NCBI GenBank assembly: GCA_035353395.1
Contig: DAOPZL010000051.1
Span: 1-20,122 of the forward strand
Reading direction: 5' to 3'
Origin: UBA1801 sp035353395
Lineage (GTDB): Bacteria; Acidobacteriota; Holophagae; Holophagales; Holophagaceae
DNA length: 20,122 bases
Shown: piece by piece, positions 13,521-20,122 of the stretch
How positions within the stretch are numbered: the first letter of the stretch is position 1
How the letters are laid out: each line of letters begins with the position of its first letter
Translations under genes and position numbers: made by a program
The notes under the pieces: generated by a model
Told to the model about the DNA's origin: nothing
The model's input: the letters and a program-made list of their open reading frames with translations, nothing else
Databases searched by the model: none

Positions 13521-14516
13521 ATGAAGAAACTCGTCTCCTTCGCAATCGGCGCCGCCGCCGCGGCGACCTTGGCCTTCGGCCAGCAGTCCGTGGGCGCCTA
13601 TACGACCCTCGAGGAGCCCCTCGCCAAGCAGCTCTTCGAGCAGTTCGAAAAGGAAACCGGCATCAAGGTCAACTGGCAGCGCCTGGCCGGCGGCGAGGTC
13701 GAGACCCGCCTCGAGGCCGAGAAGGCCAATCCCCAGGCCTCCATCTGGGTCGGCGGCGTCGGCCTCAACCACATGAGCGCCAAGGCCAAGGGCCTGACGA
13801 CCCCCTACAAGTCCCGCCTGGCCGGCAACACGCCCGCCCAGTACCGGGACAAGGAGAACTACTGGATCGGCCTCTACGTCGGCCCCCTCGGCTTCATCAC
13901 CAACGAGAAGGTGGCCAAGGAGCAGAAGCTGAATGCGCCCAAGTCCTGGAAGGACCTGCTCAAGCCCGAGTACAAGGGCAAGATCCGCGTGGCCAACCCC
14001 ACCACCTCCGGCACGGCCTACAACATGATCACGACCATCCGCTACATCTACAAGGGCGACGAGGCGAAGACCTTCGACTACCTCAAGAAGCTGGACGCCA
14101 ACATCGACCAGTACACGAAATCCGGCGCCGCCGGCGGGAAGAGCGTGGCCATCGGCGAGATCCCCGTGGCCATCGGCTACGCCCACGACATGGTCAAGCT
14201 GAAGGTGGAAGGCGCCCCCGTGGTCATCACCATCCCCTCCGAGGGTACGGGCTACGAAGTGGCCTCCATGTCCCTGGTCAAGAACGGCAAGGACATGGTC
14301 AACGCCAAGAAGCTCTACGACTGGGTCCTCGGCAAGCCCGCCCAGGACATCATCGGCAAGTGGTACGTGGTGCCCCTCTCCAAGCTCGCCACCAAGAACC
14401 CCGTGGCCTTCAGCCTGGAGGACGTGAAGACCGTCAAGCAGGACCTGCAGTGGGACGCGGACAACAAGGAGCGCCTGCTGGACCGCTGGACCAAGGAGAT
14501 CGGCTCCAAGCGCTGA
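13521..14516 (+). CDS. ABC transporter periplasmic substrate-binding protein
   Basis: A 331-residue exported binding protein: signal peptide 1-20 (MKK, hydrophobic Ala-rich core, cleavage likely after AFG). The mature chain has the features of the ferric-iron/phosphonate/polyamine group of binding proteins: 'EPLAKQLFEQFEKETGIKV', 'YVGPLGFITNEKV', 'APKSWKDLLKPEYKGKIRVANP' and 'SGTAYNMITT'. The tyrosine pair that binds iron in FbpA-type proteins is not evident, so the substrate is open. The ATG follows GGGAGG by six bases. Codons are almost all C/G-ending with many AAG/CTC, consistent with high expression. First gene of a three-gene importer operon; a large hairpin separates it from the permease. 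Confidence 0.92.
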   Translation: MKKLVSFAIGAAAAATLAFGQQSVGAYTTLEEPLAKQLFEQFEKETGIKVNWQRLAGGEVETRLEAEKANPQASIWVGGVGLNHMSAKAKGLTTPYKSRLAGNTPAQYRDKENYWIGLYVGPLGFITNEKVAKEQKLNAPKSWKDLLKPEYKGKIRVANPTTSGTAYNMITTIRYIYKGDEAKTFDYLKKLDANIDQYTKSGAAGGKSVAIGEIPVAIGYAHDMVKLKVEGAPVVITIPSEGTGYEVASMSLVKNGKDMVNAKKLYDWVLGKPAQDIIGKWYVVPLSKLATKNPVAFSLEDVKTVKQDLQWDADNKERLLDRWTKEIGSKR

Positions 14517-14539
14517 TTGTCCTCGTGAGTTGACGCGAT

Positions 14540-14580
14540 ACATGAACCACGGGCGGCCCGGAGCCGTTCGTGGTTCATGT
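14540..14580 (+). other. Long hairpin between the binding protein and permease genes, covering the permease ATG
   Basis: Perfect 12-bp arms ACATGAACCACG (14540-14551) and CGTGGTTCATGT (14569-14580). Inside, two G:U pairs and four Watson-Crick pairs (14552-14557 with 14563-14568) extend the RNA stem to 18 bp with a 5-base loop. No T-run follows, so it is not a terminator. The ATG at 14577 lies in the 3' arm, and a GGAG (14560-14563) lies at the loop. It could limit permease translation or protect the upstream mRNA. Confidence 0.75.
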
Positions 14581-16811
14581 CGACGCTGGGAGCGCCTTCC
14601 TTGTTCACGAAGAAGAAGATCCTCGCCTTCCTGACCGCCTGCGCGGTCTTCCTCGCCATCGACCTCTGGATGTTCTCCGCGCTGCGGGACAGCTACGAGA
14701 AGACGGTCCTCCAGGACAAGAAGGAACTCATCGTGGCCCTCGCCCGGTCGGCGCCGGCAGGAGGAGATGCCGCGGCCGCGGACGCCTGGCTGGCCGAGGC
14801 CCGGAAGGCCTACCCGGCGGTGCGCCTGCTGCACGTGCAGGGAATCCCGGGGGCCGACGAGGTCAAGGTCTCCTCCCTGGATCCGGAGCTGAAGAGCCTC
14901 TGGGCCGCCATGCAGGGGGAGGCTTCCTTCAAGCGGGGCGTGGAGTCGGCCTCCTACCTCGAGGTGTTCGTGTCGCCGGAACCGGTGCGGCTGGGGGCCC
15001 AGAAGTCCCTGCTCATGTTCGCGCCCGTGCCGAACAAGGAGGGCGACACCGCCGTGGGCATCGTGGTCGCCGCCGTGGACGAGTCGGCCCTCACCTCCTT
15101 CTTCTACCTGACCTACTCCCTCTCGGTGATCGCCTTCCTCCTCTTCGCGCTGGGGTTCGGCATCGCCACGTTCTCCCGGGATCCCCTCACGGGCTACGCC
15201 ATCCTGGTGCTCTTCGCCATCGTGCTCACCTTCGTGGCGTACCCGCTCTTCGAGGCCCTGCGGCTGACCTTCGTCCAGCAGGGACGCTTCTCCCTGGCCG
15301 TATGGAAGGAGATCCTCACCAACAAGCAGTACCTGGGCGCCCTGGCCGGCTCCGTGAAGCTGGGCGTCCTGACGGCGACCCTGTCAACGCTCCTCGGCTT
15401 CCTCTTCGCCTTCTTCGTCGCCCGCACCAGCATGCGCGGGAAGAAGCTCGTCACGGCCCTCGCGACCCTGCCGGTCATCTCGCCCCCCTTCTCCCTGACC
15501 CTGTCCATCATCCTGCTCTTCGGGAACAACGGCCTGGTCACCAAGCGGATCCTGGGCCTCGACCACTTCTCAATCTACGGGCTGGGCGGCCTCGGCCTGG
15601 TCCAGACCATCAGCATGTTCCCCATCGCCTTCCTCACCCTGGCGGGGGTGCTGGAGGCCATCGACTCCACCCTGGAGGACGCCAGCCTGGACCTGAACGC
15701 CTCGCGCTGGAGCACCTTCGCGCGCGTGACCCTGCCCCTGGCGGCGCCGGGGATCCTCTCCTCCTGGCTCCTGGTCTTCACGAACTCCCTGGCGGACTTC
15801 GCCAATCCCCTCCTTCTCTCGGGGAGCTTCCGCGTGCTTTCCGTGGAGTCCTACATCGAAGTCACCGGGATGAACCGCCTGGGCAACGGCGCGGCCCTCT
15901 CGATCCTCCTGCTCCTGCCGACGCTCACGGCCTTCTTCGTCCAGCGCGCCTGGGTGGCCAAGAAGTCCTTCGTCGTGGTGACGGGCAAGCCCTCCGGGCG
16001 CCTCTCCGACCTCGCCTCGAGACCCACGCGGATCCTCCTGCTCACGGGCGTGGTCCTCACGAGCGTGTTCATCGTCTCCCTCTACGGCACCATCGTGGCG
16101 GGCTGCTTCGTGAAGAACTGGGGCATCGACTACACCTTCACGATGGTCAACATCGTGGAGGCCCTGCAGCGCGGCAAGGCGGCGATGCTCTCCACCATGA
16201 CCCTCGCGGGCATCGCCACGCCCATCGCCGGGTTCATCGCCATGATCGGGGCCGTGCTGGTGGTGCGGAAGCGCTTCCCCGGCAAGCGCGTGCTGGAAGC
16301 CCTCATGATGACCCCCTTCGCGGTGCCCGGCACCCTGATCGGCATCAGCTACATCCTGGCCTTCAACCAGCCGCCCCTCCTGCTCGTCGGCACCGGCGCG
16401 ATCCTGGTGGTCTGCTACGTCATCCGCGAGCTGCCCGTGGGCCTGGAGGGCGGCGTGGCCACCCTGCGGCAGATCGATCCCTCCATCGAGGAGGCCGCCT
16501 CGGATCTCGGGGCCGACCAGGCCACGGTGTTCCGGACCGTGATCCTGCCCCTCATCCGGCCCGCCTTCATCTCCAGCATGTCGTACACCTTCGTGCGCTC
16601 CATGACCGCCGTCAGCGCGATCATCTTCCTCATCAGCGCCCGCTGGTACCACATCACGATCCAGATCTACAACTTCTCCGAGAACATCCGCTTCGGTCTG
16701 GCGAGCGTGCTGGCGACCGCCCTGATCATCATCGTCCTGGCCGTGTTCGGCCTGATGCGCGTCCTCGTGAAGAAGAGCGAGCACCTTGAGAAGACCGTGA
16801 CCGTCCAGTGA
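14577..16811 (+). CDS. Fused double-domain ABC transporter permease with N-terminal extracytoplasmic domain
   Basis: A 744-residue inner-membrane permease. Two transport domains are fused in one chain, as in FbpB/ThiP-type importers: each has an EAA loop that docks on the ATPase, 'LEDASLDLNASRW' (366-378) with 'LPLAAPGI', and 'IEEAASDLGADQ' (638-649) with 'LPLIRPAF'. Ahead of them is a helix at about 16-36, about 130 residues likely outside the membrane (37-170, including 'LLMFAPVPNKEGDTAVGIVVAAVDES') and further helices from about 178. That segment resembles a small sensor-like domain and is not needed for a standard permease. The ATG at 14577 lies in a hairpin; TTG at 14601 with GGGAG eight bases upstream is a good alternative start. 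The stop overlaps a GTG upstream of the ATPase start. Confidence 0.92.
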   Translation: MSTLGAPSLFTKKKILAFLTACAVFLAIDLWMFSALRDSYEKTVLQDKKELIVALARSAPAGGDAAAADAWLAEARKAYPAVRLLHVQGIPGADEVKVSSLDPELKSLWAAMQGEASFKRGVESASYLEVFVSPEPVRLGAQKSLLMFAPVPNKEGDTAVGIVVAAVDESALTSFFYLTYSLSVIAFLLFALGFGIATFSRDPLTGYAILVLFAIVLTFVAYPLFEALRLTFVQQGRFSLAVWKEILTNKQYLGALAGSVKLGVLTATLSTLLGFLFAFFVARTSMRGKKLVTALATLPVISPPFSLTLSIILLFGNNGLVTKRILGLDHFSIYGLGGLGLVQTISMFPIAFLTLAGVLEAIDSTLEDASLDLNASRWSTFARVTLPLAAPGILSSWLLVFTNSLADFANPLLLSGSFRVLSVESYIEVTGMNRLGNGAALSILLLLPTLTAFFVQRAWVAKKSFVVVTGKPSGRLSDLASRPTRILLLTGVVLTSVFIVSLYGTIVAGCFVKNWGIDYTFTMVNIVEALQRGKAAMLSTMTLAGIATPIAGFIAMIGAVLVVRKRFPGKRVLEALMMTPFAVPGTLIGISYILAFNQPPLLLVGTGAILVVCYVIRELPVGLEGGVATLRQIDPSIEEAASDLGADQATVFRTVILPLIRPAFISSMSYTFVRSMTAVSAIIFLISARWYHITIQIYNFSENIRFGLASVLATALIIIVLAVFGLMRVLVKKSEHLEKTVTVQ

Positions 16812-16819
16812 GAGCCTCC

Positions 16820-17917
16820 ATGGAAAAGCATCCTGTTCCCGTTCAACTCGAGAAAGTGACCAAGATCTTCCGGGATCCCAAGTCCAGGTCGGACGTCTAC
16901 GCCGTCCGCGACGCGGAGCTCCAGATCGAGAGCGGCGAACTCGTCACGCTCCTGGGGCCCTCGGGCTGCGGCAAGACCACGATGCTGCGCATGGTCGGCG
17001 GCTTCGAGCTGCCCACCCACGGGCGCATCCGCATCGGCGGGGAGGACGTGACCTACCTGCCTCCCAACGCGCGCGCCACCGCGACGGTGTTCCAGTCCTA
17101 CGGCCTCTTCCCGCACCTGGACGTCTTCGAGAACGTCGCCTACGGCCTGCACGTGCGGAAGGTCCCGAAGGCCGAGACCGAGACCCGCGTGATGGAGGCC
17201 CTGGGCCTCGTGGGCCTCTCCGAGCTCGCGCGCCGCGCGCCGGGCCGTCTCTCGGGCGGCCAGCAGCAGCGCGTCGCCCTGGCGCGGAGCCTCGTGGTCC
17301 GCCCCCAGGTCCTGCTGCTGGACGAGCCCCTCTCGAACCTGGACGCCCTCCTCCGCGAGCAGATGCGCGTCGAGATCCGCCGCATCCAGAAGTCCCTGGG
17401 CATCACCGCCATCTACGTCACCCACGACCGGGTGGAGGCCATGAGCCTCTCGGACCGGGTCGTGGTGATGAAGGCCGGACTGGTGCGGCAGGTGGGGCGG
17501 CCCTCCGCGATCTACGAGCGGCCCGATTCCAAGTTCGTCGCCGGGTTCGTGGGCAAGGTGGCCTTCTTCCCCGTCGAGGTCCTGGGCGAGGAGGAGGACG
17601 ACACGGTGACCTGCTCCCTGGCGGGACGCCGGATCGTCGCCGGCTCCATGGCGCCCGGCGTCGGCGACAAGGCCTTCCTCATGGCCAGGCCGGAGTCCCT
17701 GCGGCTGGGCGACCCAGGCACCGGGGCCTGCGACGGGACCGTGTCGACCAACGTGTACCTGGGCTCCAGCGTGGAGTGCTTCGTCGCGACGGACTACGGC
17801 GAGATCCTGGTCCAGATCGACGATCCCTCGGAAAGCCGCGTCCGGCCCGAGGGGACGCGCGTCTCGATCTCCTTCGACGAGACCCGGGTGCGCCTGCTCC
17901 CGGAAGGGGACGAATAG
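16820..17917 (+). CDS. ABC transporter ATP-binding protein
   Basis: A 365-residue ATPase that powers the importer. Motifs: Walker A GPSGCGKT (46-53), Q-loop Gln92 in 'VFQSYGLFPHL', signature LSGGQ (144-148), Walker B 'VLLLDEP' (164-170) with Glu169, D-loop 'SNLDA', and switch His202 in 'YVTHDRVEAMSLSDR'. About 120 C-terminal residues form a TOBE-like regulatory region, as in the PotA/FbpC/MalK group. The ATG at 16820 follows a purine stretch (GAGAG) at six bases. A GTG at 16808, overlapping the permease stop as GTGA, would add four residues and is also possible. Last gene of the operon; the next gene is convergent five bases away. Confidence 0.95.
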   Translation: MEKHPVPVQLEKVTKIFRDPKSRSDVYAVRDAELQIESGELVTLLGPSGCGKTTMLRMVGGFELPTHGRIRIGGEDVTYLPPNARATATVFQSYGLFPHLDVFENVAYGLHVRKVPKAETETRVMEALGLVGLSELARRAPGRLSGGQQQRVALARSLVVRPQVLLLDEPLSNLDALLREQMRVEIRRIQKSLGITAIYVTHDRVEAMSLSDRVVVMKAGLVRQVGRPSAIYERPDSKFVAGFVGKVAFFPVEVLGEEEDDTVTCSLAGRRIVAGSMAPGVGDKAFLMARPESLRLGDPGTGACDGTVSTNVYLGSSVECFVATDYGEILVQIDDPSESRVRPEGTRVSISFDETRVRLLPEGDE

Positions 17918-17922
17918 CCTCG

Positions 17923-18162
17923 TCAGTCCAGCGCGGATCCCACCAGGCGGGGCTTGCAGAGGAAGCGGCCCTCGCTGGTGATCAGGGTGTGCTCGAATGC
18001 GCTGGCCTCCTGGGGCAGGAGCGCCCCGGACGCCACCAGCTCGGCGACGGCCTGGCGGAGCCCCGTGCGGGCTTCCGGATTGCACGTGAACTCCCGCGCG
18101 GATTCGAATGCCCTGTAGAACGCGTTGCCATCCCGTTCGATCGTATCCATCAGCAAAGCCAT
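17923..18162 (-). CDS. Small hypothetical protein
   Basis: A 79-residue soluble protein, family not recognised. It begins MALLMDTIERDGNAFYRAFESAREF, looks mostly helical in its first two thirds and ends in a short basic/hydrophobic part ('GRFLCKPRLVG'). AGAGG lies five bases before the ATG; a GTG immediately upstream would add one residue. It lies downstream of the CarD-like gene on the same strand, 224 bases away, and is convergent with the ABC operon. The spacing suggests its own promoter rather than a tight operon. Codon use resembles the neighbours, which supports a real gene. No function is proposed. Confidence 0.6.
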   Translation of the reverse strand: MALLMDTIERDGNAFYRAFESAREFTCNPEARTGLRQAVAELVASGALLPQEASAFEHTLITSEGRFLCKPRLVGSALD

Positions 18163-18253
18163 CACAACCTCTCACGCTGAAGCAGGCCACAGCACCGGCT
18201 CGTGCAAGCCCGTCGATCACAAAAATTCGTCTCGCCTTGGAGTCGCACGCTAT

Positions 18254-18289
18254 TTTCACCCCATTCGACCGAAAAGGGAACAGGTGAAA
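18254..18289. promoter_or_regulatory. Inverted repeat upstream of the small hypothetical gene
   Basis: TTTCACC (18254-18260) and GGTGAAA (18283-18289) are perfect inverted copies, 22 bases apart, in a locally AT-rich part of the spacer upstream of the 79-residue gene. A possible operator. No -35/-10 pair could be fixed with confidence. Confidence 0.3.
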
Positions 18290-18386
18290 TTTCCGCGTTC
18301 TGTCCGGGCGGAGATAGCGATCGCGGGTCCGGCTGGAAGCCGTCCCGTCCTGGGAAGGCCCCGCGGCGCGGGACGAACCGGAAGGC

Positions 18387-18899
18387 CTACGAGACTCCTT
18401 CCGGGATCCTTTCCCGGATGTAGGCGGCCACGTCCTTCGGATCGATGCCCAGGACGAAGGCGAATTCCTCGTTCAGCAGCTTCTCGGCGATGGCCATGAT
18501 CCGGCTGTCGGTGGTGGTCAACGCCTTGCCGCTCGCCTTCTTGCGCATCTTCTCGAGGTACAGCGTGCGGATGACCTTGATCCACTCCCGGCTGTCGCAG
18601 GAGCGGATCCTGGCGAAATACCCGCTGCTGCGGTCGCGTTCGTTGGCGATCCAGATGCTTTCCGTCGCGGGCATCTCCTCGATCATCCGGTGGATCTCTG
18701 CCTTGGTGAGCAGCGGGCGCATGTTTTCGAGCTGGTCGTCATGGTCCATGGGCACGAACAGGCGCGAGCCGGGGTCGGTGATGGGCTGGAGCACGAAGCA
18801 CGCCTGCCCCTCCATGCCCTTCAACTTGGAGACGCAGGTGTCAATTACCCTGCATACGCCTGTCGATACATAGAAGACATAGTCATTGACCGCGAACAT
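18387..18899 (-). CDS. CarD-like transcriptional regulator
   Basis: A 170-residue protein resembling the CarD/CdnL family, whose N-terminal Tudor-like domain binds the RNA polymerase beta subunit and whose helical C-terminal domain contacts promoter DNA to stabilise open complexes. The start 'MFAVNDYVFYVSTGVCRVIDT' is the family pattern (F..GD.V.Y...GV..I), followed by a beta-rich part to 'SRLFVPMDH'. The helical part includes 'DSREWIKVIRTLYLEKMRKK', 'TDSRIMAIAEKLLNEEFAFVLGI' and 'DVAAYIRE'. It reads Tyr-Val-Ser-Thr-Gly where Tyr-Pro-x-His-Gly is common, so it may be a divergent paralogue rather than the essential housekeeping protein. GGAG lies eight bases before the ATG. A long inverted repeat lies just upstream. 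Confidence 0.85.
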   Translation of the reverse strand: MFAVNDYVFYVSTGVCRVIDTCVSKLKGMEGQACFVLQPITDPGSRLFVPMDHDDQLENMRPLLTKAEIHRMIEEMPATESIWIANERDRSSGYFARIRSCDSREWIKVIRTLYLEKMRKKASGKALTTTDSRIMAIAEKLLNEEFAFVLGIDPKDVAAYIRERIPEGVS

Positions 18900-18922
18900 G
18901 CTCTCGACTCCATATTTGATCC

Positions 18923-18955
18923 AGTGAGCATGTTTATGGAAACATGCAGTTCACT
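18923..18955. promoter_or_regulatory. Inverted repeat upstream of the CarD-like gene
   Basis: GCATGTTT (18928-18935), spacer ATGG, AAACATGC (18940-18947) is a perfect 8-bp inverted repeat. AGTGA (18923-18927) and TCACT (18951-18955) extend it to 13 paired positions with a three-base bulge. It begins 23 bases upstream of the start codon, suiting either an operator or a leader hairpin. Confidence 0.5.
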
Positions 18956-19871
18956 ATGTCGAGTGTATCAAGGGAATCTCCCCGCATGTAAGCGGCACCT
19001 TCCTCCCCTGTCCGGCCTGGAGGCTGGTACCCCCTCTCCGCATCGCCCGGATCTCGGCGCCCCTGGCCTCCGAGGCGCCTCCCCTCGTCCGCCGCAGGCG
19101 TCCCCGCGGCATCGCCCATCCTGCACGGGGCATGCGGCAAGCCTTCGGCCTCGGGATCGCTGGACCCCGAGTTCCTCGACACATGATCCTGCTTGTATTG
19201 CCGAGATGAAAATCGTGTGGATGGCGACGAGATTATCTATGAACATACTTTATTTTGTGAGCGAATTTATATGTTCCGTGTCGATATTTTGATTATTTAA
19301 TCTAGTGATAATGATGCAAGGGATGAAAGAGATAGAAGCAGATCGAACATGGATCCTATATGACCTGTGTTATTTTAAGTAGTCATGGATAATAATGATA
19401 AAATTATGATTATTATGATGGAGAATTGTGAGAATTAATGCATATTGGTCGGGACCGCGGTGGATCCCGTGCAGCGAACAGGATGATGCCTGAAGCGGCG
19501 CCGTGGGCTTGTTGAGGGCGAGGTCCCAGCCTGCGCTGACGTGGGGGCTTCACCTCGATGCGAGGGCCCTCACTCGCGGGTCAGGACCCTCCGCCCCTTG
19601 TTTCCCCAGGACATCGTGGCGCTTTACTTGGCCAGTGTTTTTCCGCATGTCGTGCTGGCGCTCGACGGCAGCCGGGGCCGTATGACGGAGGAGATGGCCG
19701 AGTCCTCGCCGCCGTTCTGCGCCATATCGTCGTGAATCCCGTGCGCATGGACCCATATCCCGGAGGCAGCCGCAAGTCCCGCCATGCTCGCGCAGCCGGC
19801 GATACTGCCCACCATCTACAGGTCCTCATGGGATTCCCGGGGTGATGCGATGGCCCAGCGTTTCATTCCCT
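18956..19871. other. Region without a recognised gene
   Basis: About 0.9 kb in which no open frame resembles a known protein. The first 240 bases are GC-rich, 19195-19445 are strongly AT-rich, and the remainder is GC-rich with lower codon bias than the genes to the left. One minus-strand frame (19624-19815, 63 codons, GAGG eight bases before its ATG) is possible but unsupported. The 19515-19600 segment is rich in small palindromes (for example GAGGGCCCTC). No tRNA, rRNA, CRISPR array or transposase remnant was seen. Confidence 0.5.
19389..19416. repeat. AT-rich near-perfect palindrome
   Basis: ATAATAATGATAA (19389-19401), two A bases, TTATGATTATTAT (19404-19416): 12 of 13 positions pair. It consists of repeated NATAAT/NATGAT-like hexamers, recalling Fur-type operators, but does not match the 19-bp Fur box exactly. 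It lies in the AT-rich island. Confidence 0.6.
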
Positions 19872-20117
19872 TCATTCCGGATCGTCGCCGACACCGACCC
19901 GCAGCACCAACTCTCCGGGTTCCTGGCGTCTTGCGGGGCTTTGCAGCCAGCGAATCCGTAACGTTGATGAGCCGGCATTCCAGTCGATGCCCGGAGAAGC
20001 CAGCTCGATATTCTCGCGACAGCTTTCCAGCTTGACGCGAAACGTCTCCGTGGCTGGATTTCCGGCAAGTGAGAGGATTCTCAGGAACTGCTCTTCCCCC
20101 GCCTGGCAGTAGGACAT
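19872..20117 (-). CDS. Hypothetical small protein (possibly 3' part of a longer gene)
   Basis: An 81-codon frame beginning MSYCQAGEEQFLRILSL and ending VLRVGVGDDPE. The sequence looks like a mixed alpha/beta globular protein (helix near 8-17, strands 'FRVKLE' and 'LRIRWL') but matches no family I know. Third positions are less GC-rich than in the genes to the left, consistent with an accessory segment. The frame remains open to the window edge upstream of the ATG, so the gene may start outside. No ribosome binding site can be judged because only five bases lie before the ATG. Uncertain. Confidence 0.3.
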   Translation of the reverse strand: MSYCQAGEEQFLRILSLAGNPATETFRVKLESCRENIELASPGIDWNAGSSTLRIRWLQSPARRQEPGELVLRVGVGDDPE

Positions 20118-20122
20118 TCCAC

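Noticed and set aside
18934..19246. Several overlapping 76-92 codon minus-strand frames upstream of the CarD-like gene
   Set aside because: They overlap each other in different frames, have Arg/Gly/Pro-rich composition and no recognisable family; typical GC-rich noise.
19206..19292. 28-codon hydrophobic plus-strand frame (MKIVWMATRL...) as a small membrane peptide or toxin
   Set aside because: No ribosome binding site and no visible antitoxin RNA or partner; AT-rich DNA easily gives hydrophobic short frames.

Overview
The window is about 20 kb of very GC-rich bacterial DNA with codon third positions strongly biased to G/C, except for an AT-rich island near 19.2-19.44 kb. It comes from a draft assembly, because it contains a 100-N gap. 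The gene set (PTS-dependent dihydroxyacetone kinase, a fused two-domain ABC permease, a CarD-like regulator, a beta-helix lipoprotein with a choice-of-anchor Q type C-terminus) would suit a Gram-negative such as an Acidobacteriota/Holophagae member. That assignment is inference only; nothing here fixes the taxonomy.

Layout. 1-221: 3' end of a strikingly histidine-rich protein (+). 341-2278: surface beta-helix lipoprotein (-). 2429-3199: short-chain dehydrogenase (+). 3200-3477: leader and promoter region with an inverted repeat and an extended -10. 3478-10396: dihydroxyacetone (Dha) kinase locus on + : dhaK, dhaL, a methyltransferase-like gene, a very long dhaM, and a dhaR-type regulator. 10390-11667: peptidase T (-), its stop overlapping the dhaR stop. 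About 11.86-13.31 kb: MFS transporter (+) whose 5' end is broken by the gap. 13521-17917: three-gene ABC importer (binding protein, double permease with an extra extracytoplasmic domain, ATPase). 17923-18899: a small hypothetical gene and a CarD-like regulator (-). 18900-20122: mostly non-coding or unrecognised, with an AT-rich island.

How the genes work together. DhaK binds dihydroxyacetone covalently, DhaL carries the ADP/ATP cofactor, and DhaM passes phosphate from PEP to DhaL. DhaM here carries EIIA, HPr and an apparently complete Enzyme I in one chain, so the whole phosphorelay could run without separate PTS proteins. DhaR has the degenerate AAA+ motifs expected of a regulator that does not work with sigma-54. 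A methyltransferase-like gene sits between dhaL and dhaM and is coupled to dhaM by a GTGA overlap. In the ABC operon, binding protein, permease and ATPase form one importer of unassigned substrate (ferric-iron/phosphonate/polyamine class). Both operons have a strong hairpin just after their first gene, which would suit differential expression within the operon.

The most notable items are the self-contained PEP-to-Dha phosphorelay with an embedded methyltransferase, the hairpin over the permease start, and the misjoined 55-bp duplication around the gap. I did not find a clearly new defence, mobile or RNA-guided system.
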